From: Guillardia theta CCMP2712
Lineage: Eukaryota > Cryptophyceae > Pyrenomonadales > Geminigeraceae
Assembly: GCF_000315625.1 (NCBI RefSeq)
Contig: NW_005434660.1
Coordinates: forward strand, 771,700 to 835,699
Length of the DNA: 64,000 nucleotides
Reading direction: 5' to 3'
The notes beneath the pieces are model-generated. The model searched no databases. It was not told where the DNA came from and worked only from the letters and a program-made list of their open reading frames with translations. The translations under genes were made by a program, and so were the position numbers. Below, one piece after another: positions 37,943 to 50,300 of the stretch (position 1 is its first letter; each line of letters begins with the position of its first letter).

Positions 37943-40900
37943 TGACTGACTGACTGACTGACTGACTGACTGACTGACTGACTGACTGACTGACTGACTG
38001 ACTGACCCCCTCTACCCCCATCCTCGCAAGTTCATACCTTATGCTCAGCCTTCAGCTCAGCAGAGTTCTCAAGGATCTACAGCAGGTGTGAGGAGAGCAG
38101 AGAGGAGGAGGTTTGAGAGGACCTCGCGCATGCTTGGAGAAAGGTTAGCACGATCCTCGTCACTTGACGCCAACTGCTCCAGGGCCTCTAGGCAGAGATA
38201 ATTCTCCTGCAGCAAGGAGGAGATCAATGGGTCCCTCCTTCTGCTCACTGTCCCCCACTCCTGTCTCTCCTCTTCCTCTCCTCCTGGATGAGACGGATTG
38301 CAGTGTCTCTCCTCGTCCTCCCCTCCTTCCTCGTGCCCCTTCCTCACCTTGAGCTTGAGCAGTTTGCTGACCTTGGGATGCAACAGCTTGAGAAGCTGCA
38401 TGACGCAAGATTCGTCGAAGATAGGAGCTGTAGAAGCAAGGCCATGCCTCAGTTGTTCCTCTCCCACCACCACCACAAGATCATCTGCTACAGCATCTAC
38501 CTCATCACTGCCCTTATATCAGCAGCAGCAGCAGCAGCACAAGCAGAGGCAGCAGCAGAAGCAGCGTCAACAACAATTGTAACAACAAGAAGGTAATCAA
38601 CTACATTTTCGCGTCATGTCACCTTTCACTTCCAGCTTCACTTTAGCGCTGTTTGCTTCCCTGGATATGACATCCTGCATCCCCCATTGTTACAGACCAT
38701 GATTCTCCCTCAGCTCGACTCCACCTTGATCGTAGCCAACGTCGTGAAGTTTGTGCTACGGAATAAGGCTTCACCCTAGAGAACCGATCAGCAGTCAACA
38801 GGAGAAGTCAGCGGAATTTTAGATTGTGAATGAACAAGATCATCTCAACTCTTTCACAACCGCCATCGAATGGTTCTTATCCTCGTCTCCGTCTCTGCTT
38901 CCCCCTCCCCCTCTTCCGCTACAACTTCACGCTCATCACAGTAGCATTCGTGCCCTGTCTCTGCCTCTGTCTCTGCCTCTGCCTCTCGCGTCCTGCCCCC
39001 TCGTCCACTCACCTTCGAATATTCAGCAGTCACTCTTGTCGATGCGAAGGTCGACTCAAACGCGAACTTGACAACGTCAGACTCGGGCACCTCAAGTACA
39101 AGTCAGCACGGATCTCCCTTCCCCCTGCTCCCTTCCCCCTGCTCCCTGCTCCCTGCTCCCTGCTCCCTGCTCCCTGCTCCCTGCTCCCTGCTCCCTGCTC
39201 CCTGCTCTCTCCTCTTCCATCTTCTTCCTCCCTCCTACTCTGCTCCTCTCTCACTCTCTGCTCCTCTCTTCTTTCACCCTCCTCTCTGTCCTGATCTTCC
39301 CTGTGTTCCTTCCTGCAGCCAACAGCCCGCACCTTAGCAGGGATGGACGGGAAGCAGTGAGTAAGCCACGAGTGCATCTGCCCCTGACTGAACGTCCCCT
39401 GTGGACCAGCTCGTCAACAGCTGCCACAAATCATCAAACCCTTTCCTGGATCTTCACTTCGCAGTATGGCGACGATTGCCAAAGTTTGTCGTCCCATGGC
39501 AGCTGCCAGAGCATCAGCAAGTCCACTGCTCCACATGTCCCACCCACCGACTGGTGCAGAGAGAGAGGAAGCAGGATGTGCTCCACCCGATGAACCACCT
39601 GGTTCGAGCGTAAGTGAAGGAGGAAGTGAATGGGGCTGTTAGAAGAAATGAGGAATGGAGACAGACAGACAGACAGACAAAGACAGCGACAGAGACAGAG
39701 ACAGAGACAGAGACAGAGAAAGGGACAGAGAGAGGGACAGAGAGAGAGAGGCAGAGAGAGTGTGTGTCAGAGAGGGAGGGAGGGAGGGAGGGAGGAAGAG
39801 GGAGAGAGAGAGGAGGGAGGGAGGGAGGGAGAAAGAGAGCACGGCAGGACGGGAAGAAAGAAAATCAAACAAAGCGAGTTGAGGGGTAGTAGGAGAATAA
39901 AACAAAGCGAATGACTGAGACTAGGGATGATGGCAACTTGTACTGCACGGAATATCTGAAGCAAGAGAAGAGGAAGGGGAGGGAGGGAAGGATTATAAAC
40001 CTTAGGAGAGACGCGCATGACAACGTATGCAACAAGAGTTCCCACTTGCCCTTCGTCGCACATCAACTGAATCTGAACAAGATCGTCAGCGTCGTGAAGC
40101 TGTTCAGAGCTCCTTACCTGGAGTCGATTGCTAGATCCATGCACGCGCAGCGTTGCAACGAAAGCATTGTCTTCACCTGGAGGGAGAGCCAACTCATGTG
40201 TAAGGGGAGGCGAGCAAGGAGGAAGGAGATGATGATGAGCTCCTGGCAGACCTGGATCAGGTGGGGAGATGGAGGGGAAGGCGACGCCAGTGTCGAGGAG
40301 GACGATAGGGATGTTGCTCTGTTGCAGGTATCAGTCAGAGAGTTTCAACGGTTTGAGCAGTAAGGGAGCGAGTGAGGGCCTGACGTAAAGGGGATCCGCT
40401 CTGCCAGCCTTCACCGTCTCCCCTCCCTCAGTCCCCTCCCTCTCCGTCCCTCCCGCGTCTCCTCACATGCAGCGCCACCATGTCGATCGGCATTTCGCTC
40501 TCTAGCGTAAATTTCTGGCATGCGAGGTTCGAGTCCAGGAAGAGCCCAGACTTGACCTTGGACCTTGTAGAGACAGGAACGCTGGAGAACGGAGTTGTGA
40601 GGTCATAGATGGAAGAGGCAGCAGGAGTAAGAGCAAGGAGGAGCAGGAGCAGCGGAGGCAGAGGCAGAGGAGGAGGCAGGGGGAGAGGAGAGGACCAGAC
40701 CTCTCTGTGGAGAGCTTCTGATACTTGAGCTTCTCGTCCTGCACCTTCTCCTGCAGAGCCGTGATCTCCTTCTGCAGCGCCTACAGGGAGGGTCAGGGAA
40801 GGGAAGGGAAGGGAAGGCCTCCCCCGCACGCCTCTACCTCGATCTTTTTGTTCCTCTCCGTCGGATCCGTGCGGGTCGCTTCCTCCCCTTGTGACGCTGG

Positions 40901-42600
40901 CGATTCTGGCGCTGAGTCGTCGAGAACCTGGAGGCATCCATCAGCATGATTGCGTCGACGATGACGCAGACGGCGACGATCAAGTTGATGATCGTGATCA
41001 TGAAGGGTAACAAAGTTTGTTGTTTGCTTCCCGTTGGTTGTGATTGTTGTGCTGCTGCTAGTCTGCAGCTGTCTGGTGATGAGGATGAGGATGGAGGACA
41101 TGACGAGGGTGATGTTGGAAGGCCCAGGAGACTGCTGGTCGACTTACCAACCCCGAGATGTATTTCGGCTTGTCCGACTTCTGCGAATGAGAAACTGTTT
41201 AGAAGGGCAAACAAGATCATCGATAGGAAACAAGGACCTTGTCCTTGTCCTTGTCCTTGTCCTTGTCCTTCTTCTTTCCTAGGCCAGTCAACGCTCCGAT
41301 GGAGGCAGCGACAAGCTTCAGGCCGGACTGCAGGTGATAGTGAGCAGAGGCAAGAGGAGAGGAGGTGAGCAGGGCTCCAGGGATAGTACAAGGGGAGGAA
41401 GCATAGAAGGGGAGGGTTGACGTCAACCTTCTTCTTCTTGAGCTCCTTGTCATGACGAGGCTCTCCGTCCTTGTCCGGCGAAACTTCTCCTTCCACAAGG
41501 TTCTTCTCGATGAGGCGCGGAGCCCCCGACAGGGCCTGTAACCAGCATGCTCGTCATGCGCGTTCAACAAGAAATCGTCCCGACTCGACCTGAGCAGCGA
41601 TGGGATCGGAGAGCGGCTCTGAGGTGAACGAGATAACTTTTCCAGAGTAGCTGGCAAGCACCACCTCGTCGAAGCTGGTCGTGCAGACACGCCCGACTTC
41701 GACATCCTGGATGCTCTCGTTGATACACTTGGAGAATATCTGGTGCATATCGCCCTGAGAATCCAGGGTGAACACTTGGAGCTCCCCGTCATCACGCCCG
41801 ACGATGATATCCTCCATCCCATTCTTGGTCAGGTCGTGCGAGGCAATCACGTTGATCGCCCCCAAACTGCGCACGTTCTGAATCGTCCATCCAGGTCGCA
41901 CGACGGTAGCGTCGGCCTGTAGCTCTCCCACCAGGCCGTTCTCAGTGCCGTAGACAATGTTCTTTGCCTTGGTTTGCTTCATGACGTCCTCATAGGTGGT
42001 ACTCTGCAGTTTTGACAGGCAGGAGACCGGGCCATCGACGAAACTCTCAAAGAGAACCGAGGTCTTGTCAAGGATCCTGACCTGCCGATCCTGACAGCCA
42101 AGGACGGGGTTGTACTCCGACGGAGACTGTATGTGCAGGAGCAAGCCATCGTTGATTTTGTCCGGTGACATGTAGTATCCGGACTCGACATTGTCGACGT
42201 AATAGTTGAACAGGTATTCTCCGCTTGTCCAAAGTTTCGTGTCCTCTACATGCAAACCCCGCAGCGACTCTGCTCCGTCCGTGCTGAACTTGAAGAACTC
42301 CTTGCCCTTCTTGTTTACTCCCCTCACAGTCTGTCCTGACGTGAAGAAGATCTTATCGCTCTTATCCTTGGACCCTCCGATGATCAGGCGGAGCACGGGA
42401 TAGTCCAGGTTCCCCGTCTGGAACTCAATCTCCGGCTCGCCCTTCTTCACTTTGAAACATGTCACTATCCCGTTGTCAGCTCCCACCACCACCCTATGAC
42501 ACTTCTTCTTGTCCGAGGGCGGCATCAGCCCCAGACTTCTTCCTGTGATGCATGTCGACTGGTAGAGGTCTTTCCTGGTCAACTGAATGTCCAGCTCCAT
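37481..42600 (-). CDS. BBS7: BBS7 (Bardet-Biedl syndrome 7) BBSome subunit
   Basis: A minus-strand gene of about 19 exons. Well fixed exons are 42600-41590, 41535-41428, 41327-41238, 41180-41148, 40927-40838, 40780-40701, 40581-40467, 40318-40252, 40176-40001, 39598-39440, 39398-39333, 39090-39013, 38775-38725 and 38674-38623. Less certain ones lie at 38520-38348, 38230-38100, 38078-38040 and 37810-37621, with the last at 37520-37481. BBS7 is a core subunit of the BBSome, which carries membrane cargo in cilia. The first exon gives the N-terminal beta-propeller (VVVGADNGIVTCFKVKKGE; GCQDRQVRIL; VGRDDGELQVF). Next come a coiled coil (ALQKEITALQEKVQDEKLKY), the appendage-like beta domain (GTLVAYVVMRVSPK; GQMHSWLTHCFPSIP) and the C-terminal helices (QLLKLLHPKVSKLLKLK; FLDRFKFKGVNVK; WESFVELFAAAR). 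The reading frame near 37700-37800 changes, needing a 51-base intron or an error. A (DK)5 run at 41238 comes from an AAGGAC repeat. Confidence 0.92.
37814..38006 (+). repeat. (ACTG)n tetranucleotide array with central (GGCT)n block, BBS7 intron
   Basis: About 22 ACTG units, about 8 GGCT units, then about 16 more ACTG units. The central block differs by one base per unit (A to G), so it probably spread from one mutated unit by slippage or conversion. Confidence 0.95.
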
Positions 42601-43406
42601 CTCAAAAGATGAACTGAGGCAGGGTAGACACAGGTCACGATCAGCAAAGCCTCAACACGGCGACAGCGACGTCATGGTCGATACATCACCACGTCATCAG
42701 AGCTCCTACGAACACACAAGATGTCAACATCGCTCATCGCACATGCAAGCTCGCTCTTGTAGTCATAATAAGGTGCCCCGAAGACCAAGCTCTACAACTA
42801 TTCTCCCCTCAATTTCACCCAAATCAGCCAGTCGCTGCTCGTTATCGTAGTAGCTAATCATGCTTTCTGCATGCATCACTCGTGTAGAGCTCGGCCCACC
42901 AACTTTATCTGTTGCCACAAGCTTGAAATGGCTGGCTGGACCAGACATTGTTCAACTTGCATGTTTCAAGTCCTGCTCGCATACTCTGATGTTGCATACC
43001 TTACCGACAACATCTTCGAATCTATTCAACTACTTCATCGTCCTCTCTCGTTCTTGCAAACAGACTCAATCTTCTTACGACTGTCCCTTTTCCATCCTTC
43101 TGCTCCTCTACCTCCTCGTCTTATGCCTCCCATCCTCTCCATGACCGGCATTCCTTCCCCTTCCCTTCCCTTCCTCAAAATGGCGCGATCCGCATTTTGT
43201 CCCCACCCCCACGACTGACAGTGATAACCCATATTTGAAGTACCCCTACCACCGAACGATATTCAGAAAGTACCCCTACCCCCAGCATTTCCACTCATCT
43301 CGTACGAGCCTGCCTCGCCTCATTTAACTCAACTTTGAGCAAACAACCACCACCTTTGCTTTTTGACGGCGTGGGAAACTTGAAAACCGGGCTCTGATCA
43401 GCGGCC
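42601..43406. other. Intergenic upstream of BBS7
   Basis: No gene is recognised. Two overlapping plus frames at 42860-43218 are Leu/Ser/Pro-rich and not protein-like. AGTACCCCTACC words occur twice at 43237-43280. Confidence 0.5.
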
Positions 43407-43562
43407 ATGATCGTGTGCGGCCGCGTGCGCCAGTACTTGGTTCGTTGGAAAGGATATGACAGTGACAAGTCGTCGGATGATTCATGGTTGTCTACACGTG
43501 AATTTCGCACTTCAGAGTTGAGGAAAATGCCACCGGACAAGTTCGTGATTTCAATCTTGTGA
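43407..43562 (+). pseudogene. Chromodomain remnant, probably from a Ty3/gypsy-type retrotransposon
   Basis: A 51-codon frame holds the core of a chromodomain: QYLVRWKGYDS, then a short acidic stretch and SWLSTREF. Y-L-V-[KR]-W-K-G-Y followed by W with hydrophobic residues is the classical chromodomain pattern, and it is common at the C-terminus of chromovirus integrases. The Trp after the acidic stretch matches the usual W of the WEP motif, but the following Glu-Pro are replaced. No integrase or reverse transcriptase is seen beside it, so it is an isolated fragment. A single-exon chromodomain protein is a less likely alternative. Confidence 0.55.
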
Positions 43563-44153
43563 ATCATGCTCGGTGACTCTTGGGGCGGCCGTACTACCCG
43601 TATGCAGCGAAGTTGGAGCTGAGAACTTTCGGAACTACGAAGTGTCACACGGTTCTCATCTAGCAGCGCTAGGGAGCGAAATGATAGGAGTGTCCTAGGC
43701 AGTATCGATTCTTAGCCTAATTAGATTAGTTACTGCCAGTTTCTTTATTTCTTACTGTTACGCCGAGTTCGAGTAAAGTACCCGGTACCCGTTGGAATTG
43801 TGCTGTGTTGACGCACTCGGCGGCCGGCGTGAAGTCGGATCCATCCGATGATCCGATCATGAAAGTAGGGATAACTCGAGTATGACACAGGGACTCTCAT
43901 CGGATGCGGCTAGCCTGGGCTCGGCTCAGAGCAGATAGATGACCGCTGCGACGGTTCTCTAAACGCCGCCGAGTACTATCATCGGATGATTCAACGGTTG
44001 GGTCACTGTGACTGACGCCACGCTGACAGGCTGGCACGGGTGACGGGTGACGGTGCCACACCGTGAGTCACCCGAACCGTCGTGGGCCCAGCCGGGCCGG
44101 CGCTCGAGCAAAAGAGATCGTCCCCTTGCGAATCGCAGGCTCCAAGGCTCGCT
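43563..44153. other. Intergenic with GC-rich block
   Basis: No gene. Bases 43800-44110 are GC-rich with GGCGGCCGGCG and GTGACTGAC words and abut mobile-element copy 3. Confidence 0.55.
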
Positions 44154-46940
44154 CATAGCGTTGTCCGATCGCTCTCAACTGACCCCTCTGGTTTCCAATA
44201 GTTTTCTGTGGGGGTATCCTTCCACACATGTGAATAGCAAATGGCAGTTGGGGTCTGGGGTGGGTCAGACGGCTGGGAGCTGATTCAAATTGGTAGAGAC
44301 CTGTTTAAGGGGGTAGGGTACTTCCTGGTAGCAAATAATTGTACCAACAGTACCAATTTTATGGTACATATTCGAGTACTGTTAGGAAAACTTGTACCAA
44401 AATAGTTTATGCGGTACCTCCCCTGTTCAAACTATGATGCTTTGGACCCACCTGTTTCCCAGTGAAAGTCCCTTCTCCGATGGGGTCAAGTTTTGGACCC
44501 TACCCTGCCTCCGACCAACATAGACCACCCTTGTAGATCAGAGGGAGCTCTCAAGCCTTGCCCCTTCCCTTCCCTGGTTGCATATCCAAGGTTAGCAAGT
44601 GAATGTTACGCAGACGTGACTCATCTGCAGCAGGAGAGCTCAGACGAGGACAAGAAGAGGCAATCCCTGCAGAATCTGGTGTGAGCGCAGCAGTCTGAAA
44701 ACATCTCTGTGATTGCAAACACATGTAAAGAGGGTTGATCATCATAGATTTTAGCAGCTTGAATAAGGAGTACTCCGCACGGACCGTCCGCTAGTGGCGC
44801 TGTACGATGGATGACATTGACTCTCATGAGCAATAAGTAGGAAGTCATGAAGCATGTCACGGAGACAGCATGATCTATACTTATTTCATAGGAATCTGCT
44901 GCAAAGAGTCGGGCTTGAGGGCGGTCTGAGCAATATGCAAGAGTATTGCCAAGGCATGTAAAGAGTTTCAAGGAATACCAGTGCATTCATCAAATGGCAG
45001 TGATGAGGTACCACATGAAGGCATGACTTGCAAATTGATTGCATGTCGTGTTCTATTTCATGACTTACAATCAAGACGCTTTGAGCGACAAAACGATACC
45101 CCTTATAGCATTGTAAATCATAGTTCATTTCCTTCACCTCGAGTCGAAGCAAGAAATTTTCAAGGTGCTGATATCTTTGTTGTGACTAGACTGACATGGT
45201 ATCAGGAGCAGTTAATTGATGTTGGATGCGATTGAATCATGCAGACGAAAATGGACATACCCTTTTGAATAAATTTTTCTTCTCGAGTCTCATACCAGAG
45301 CTTTCTTGCCTCTTTCTTTGTAACCTAACATGTACAAAGCATTGGCATTTTCTTACACAAAGTAAACTGAGCCTGACCAGCTTCTCTTATTCGCTGCATT
45401 CTCGCCCTTCCATCATCCTGATCTTTTCCTCGCTTGACACCCTTGGGCCAATGCGAGTTGCATGCTGCGATATCATCAATTGTTTGGAAGGAACCAAGCG
45501 ATAAGTGGAACAAAGCGCTCAGGTGCTATGCAGGCTGCAATGCATCGCCGGCATTCCAACCATATGGATAAGTTTGCCAACTTTGCGCTGCTCATATTAC
45601 TTGCAGCAAAAGTCAACCATTCCAGATGATAAGGACAATGTATGAGACTTGCGCAGAAGAATGTGCAAACACTTCCACACGACGGTGAGTGTGCACGATT
45701 CCACATACACAAGAGAAGCATCTACCAATTTCTTGTCTAAACACTCTTTTGATGAATGAGCATCGACTTCTCTAACATGTACATCAGGTCATGCAGGCTC
45801 ATGGAGAAATGATGATGTTGTTAGCAACAACTTGGCTTTGTTTTATTGAAGTACGTTGAAAACATCACCTAGGCCGCTACATATTCCCATGTCCGCTTTG
45901 CAACAGTTCTAAACCACGTATCACCATAAAGTTGTACATCATTCGACTAGTCCGATAACATCTTCATGTAGAGTCTCAGGTTTAAGCACAACGCGGTTTG
46001 GAGCGATACTGTGACTTGTTTGCCTGGTATGATTACATGTGACATGCTCTCTTACACAATTGAAGAGTATTGTAGAAAATTCAGTCAAGCGGTGCACAGT
46101 TCAGCCTTGCTTTCTTGCTATTCATCAAACATAGTGTATCAAACAGATGTCATCGTGTGGATCGACGCAAAATAAAGATGAACTCGAAGTTCTGTCTGAA
46201 AAATGACCCTTTGCAAGTACTGATGGATCGAGAGCAAGTTCTTGATGCTGTATCATTGAGAAGTAAAATGACAGTCATAAGCCAGTGCTATACGACTCGT
46301 ATCCATCAGCTTGAAATATGAACCACTGAGTTTCATTCCATGAATCATCTTTCCTCCCGCATTCAAACTGAGAAACTCAGTGCTTGTCAACTCATGGGCA
46401 TGGTTTCAGAGTTTGAATTTCCAGCAAGTTGAGGAAGGACAAGGCAGACAGAAGCGTCAAAGAAAGTTGAGGGTCATCAGGGAAGGTCTGACGAGAGTCT
46501 GAGACTCATGGACAGGGAAGGATAGGGATGCGCAAGTGCGGAGGGCAGGGAGATGGGGAGGGAGACCCCCTCTGCTAAATGTATTTTAAAAGGTACCCAT
46601 TACAGTACCAGACCAAGACCTGTACCCCCCACCCCCCTGTCGCGTCCGTTGGGTTCGAATATTTGAAATACTACCACGCCTACCCATCAGGTTCTGGTAC
46701 AAATCATTACTCCACTATACAAGGGCCTAAGTGATCCTATGCAAAGGCAATAGGAACAACTGTTTACTTATCTAAGCTCTCAATTACCCCCGGTTGCCGT
46801 TGAACGTGCAGCGCTGGAAATGGATTTTCAAACCTTCCAATCCTTCGATTTTTTACTCACACACAATTTTGTACTGGAAAATGCCTGGATCTGGTACAAA
46901 TCCCAATTGTCAGCAAGTTCCTTGACCCGACAACGCTATG
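44154..46940 (+). mobile_element. 2787 bp TIR repeat element, copy 3 (complete)
   Basis: Bounded by CATAGCGTTGTC at 44154 and CGACAACGCTATG ending at 46940; 2787 bases long. Same orientation as copy 1 and inverse of copy 2. The copies differ by small indels (for example a 12-base deletion near 45714 relative to copy 1). Interior ORFs are short, none longer than about 121 codons, and no transposase was recognised. No clear target-site duplication: flanks are GGCTCGCT and GGCAGTGC. Confidence 0.85.
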
Positions 46941-47343
46941 GGCAGTGCTACCTGCCGGGCAGACTCAGAGTGTTTGTGATAACTTGATCGCTGCCGGTTG
47001 CCAGGAAAGTTGCCACAGTGTACTACGGTACCCGACCGGAAAACTTTCACGATTGTCAGAACAATCCGACGCGTCCTGAGGCGGGCCCGTATACAGCGGT
47101 ATAAGTTTTTCAATTATTTTTGTTAACTTATATCTCGTCAAATTTTGCCTAGCTAAGAAACCTAGGGAGGCCACCACCCCACCCCCACCTTCTCACCAAA
47201 TCCATATAAAATATACCTGACAACCACCCTCTTCTTAACTCACACACCGCAGCCCGCAACTCGCAGCACACCCTCCCTCCCCCCCCCCCCCCCAGCTGAA
47301 AACCACCAACCACCCTCCCTCCTCTTCTCCATTCCATTTCATC
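46941..47343. other. 5' region of the armadillo-array gene
   Basis: Mixed-composition sequence leading to a C-rich stretch with a run of about 14 C at 47281-47294, just before the start codon. A candidate AT-rich promoter is TATAAAATATACC at 47203-47216, about 130 bases before the ATG. Confidence 0.5.
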
Positions 47344-50300
47344 ATGCAGAGCAGTGATCCTCCCTCCTCCCCACAAGATCAACACAGTGACTTGTCCCTC
47401 CAAAAAACATTGATCATCACCAAGGAAGAGCTCCAAAGAAAGCACGATCGAATTTGTGAATCGGACGACGACGATGACAGACCTGTACGCCCGAAGAAAA
47501 AGCAGAAAGCATCAAGCTCGGAGTCAGATGACTATGAAGAACAAACAACAAGCAATGCTGCCAATGCCTCCAATCCTGTGTGTTCGATTGATACCTCAAC
47601 TGCAAGCGGTCCTTTAGCAAACTCGAACGTTACTCAAGTTGCTGAAAGAGGGCCTGTCCATCCACTCGACCAAGCACGGAACGCGGGGGAAATCAACAAG
47701 ATCTTGAAGGATATGAACATGCCCGGGAACAAGGGCAAGATCGGGAAGGGGGGTATCAACTCCATCATCCGAGCGATGCAAAGGAACGATGTACAGTTGA
47801 CTTCAGATACCAGGCTGCGTGCCTTGACGCTGCTGGCAAACTTGACCGCCAACAACATGAAATACAGGGATGCAGCAGCAGGAGGCATCTCTGCGATCCT
47901 GGCAGCAATGCAGACCTGCTCTCAAAACGGGGAAGTGCAGAGGGAAGGGTGCAAGGCGATTGCGAACCTTGCTCTCAGTGATAACCTCTGGACATTGATG
48001 GGGTGGCAGACAGGGTGCATCAAGACTATTGTGAAAGCCATCAAGGCTTATTCACAGAGAATGGAGGTCTTCACGCAGGCATGCAGGGCTCTGGCGAACT
48101 TGGCTGACTCCAACGAGCATGGTAGAATCGAGGTCAGGGAGGAAGGGGGCATCGACGCAATCATCAAAACAATGGAGGAGCAGCTGGAGGGCGAGAACAA
48201 CGGGGAAGTACCTGAGCACGCATGCAGGGCGCTGAGGTGCTTGGCTTTCAACAACGCCGATAACCAGGTCAAGATCAGGGAGGAAGGGGGCATCAAGGCG
48301 ATCGTGGGGGTGTTGAAGAAGCACTCCAATTATAAACAGGTATGTGAACAGGCGTGCGGAGCGCTGGGGCATTTGGCTGCAAACAATGACAACGCGGTCA
48401 AGATCAGGGAGGAAGGGGGCATCAAGGCGATTGTGGAGGCGATGCATGAGAACCCAGGCCATGAGGAGGTATATCAGGAGGCATGCAGGGCACTGGGGTA
48501 CTTGGCTGCAAACAACGATGACAACAGGAACAAGATCAGGGAGGAAGGGGGCATCAAGGCGATCGTGGGGGCGATGGAGCGGCACAAAAGAAGAAAGGAA
48601 GTACAGGAGCAGGCGTGCTGGGCGCTGGGGTGCTTGGGTACACAAAACGATGACAACAGGAACAAGATCAGGGAGGAAGGGGGCATCAGGGCGATCGTGG
48701 GGGCGATGGAGCGGCACAAGGGGAGCAAGGAAGTACAGGAGCAGGCGTGCTTGGTGCTGGGGTGCTTGGGTACACAAAACGATGACAACAGGAACAAGAT
48801 CAGGGAGGAAGGGGGCATCAGGGCGATCGTGGGGGCGATGAAGCGACACAAGAGGAGCAAGGAAGTACAGGAGCAGGCGTGCAGGGCTCTGGGGTGCTTG
48901 GGTACACACAACACGGCAAACAAGGTCAAGATCAGGGAGGAAGGGGGCATCGAGGCGATCGTGGGGGCGATGGAGGGGCACAAGGGGAGCAAGGAAGTAC
49001 AGGAGCAGGCGTGCTTGGCGATGGGAAATTTGGCTGCAAACAGTACAGAAAACGAAGTCAAGATCAGGGAGGAAGGAGGCATCAAGGCGATCGTGGGGGC
49101 GATGGAAGGGCACAAGGGCAGCAAGGAAGTACAGCAGCAGGCGTGCTGGGCGATGGGGCACCTGGCAACCAACAACGATGACAACAGGAACAAGATCAGG
49201 AAGGAAGGGGGGATCAAGGCGATCGTGGGGGCGATGGAGGGGCACAAGGGGAGCAAGGAAGTACAGCAGCAGGCGTGCAGGGCGCTTGCAATCTTGGCTG
49301 CAAACAACACGGCAAACAAGGTCAAGATCAGGGAGGAAGGAGGCATCAGGGCGATCGTGGGGGCGATGGAGGGGCACAAGGGGAGCAAGGAAGTACAGCA
49401 GTGGGCGTGCTGGGCACTTAGTAACTTGGCTGCAAGAAACGATGACAACAGGAACGAGATCAGGGAGGAAGGGGGCATCAAGGCGATTGTGGAGGCGATT
49501 GTGGAGGCGACATGGGAAGCAATGGCAGCAAGGAAGTACAGCAGCAGGCGTGCTGGGCGATGGGGCACCTGGCAACCAACAACGATGACAACAGGAACAA
49601 GATCAGGGAGGAAGGGGGCATCAAGGCGATCGTGGGGGCGATGGAGGGGCACAAGGGGAGCAAGGAAGTACAGGAGCAGGCGTGCAGGGCGCTTGCAATC
49701 TTGGCTGCAAACAACACGGCAAACAAGGTCAAGATCGGTGGAGGAAGGGGGCATCAAGGCGATCGTGGGGGCGATGGAGGGGCACAAAGGCAGCAAGGAA
49801 GTACAGCAGCACGCTTGCAGGGCGCTGGGAAACTTGGCTGCACACAACGCCGATAACCAGGTCAAGATCAGGGAGGAAGGGGGCATCAGGGCGATCGTGG
49901 GGGCGATGGAGGGGCACAAGGGGAGCAAGGAAGTACAGGAGCAGGCGTGCTTGGCTCTGGGGTACTTGGTTGCACACAACGCCGATAACGCCTTCAAGAT
50001 CAGGGAGGAAGGGGGCATCGAGGCTATCGTGGGGGCGATGAAGCGACACAAGGGGAGCAAGGAAGTACAGCAATGGGCGTGCTGGGCGCTGGGGCATTTG
50101 GCAACCAACAACGAAGACAACAGGAACAAGATCAGGGAGGAAGGAGGCATCAGGGCGATCGTGGGGGCGATGGAGGGGCACAAGGGGAGCAAGGAAGTAC
50201 AGGAGCAGGCGTGCTGGGCGCTGAAGCACTCGGCTGCACACAACGCCGATAACACGATCAACATCAGGGAGGAAGGGGGCATCAGGGCGATCGTGGGGGC

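Noticed and set aside
37536-38021. 161-codon Ser/Gln/Val-rich ORF
   Set aside because: Most of it is the ACTG/GGCT array inside a BBS7 intron, though its last third overlaps a real exon.
43295-43648. 117-codon minus ORF
   Set aside because: It is the antisense of the chromodomain frame and has no domain of its own.
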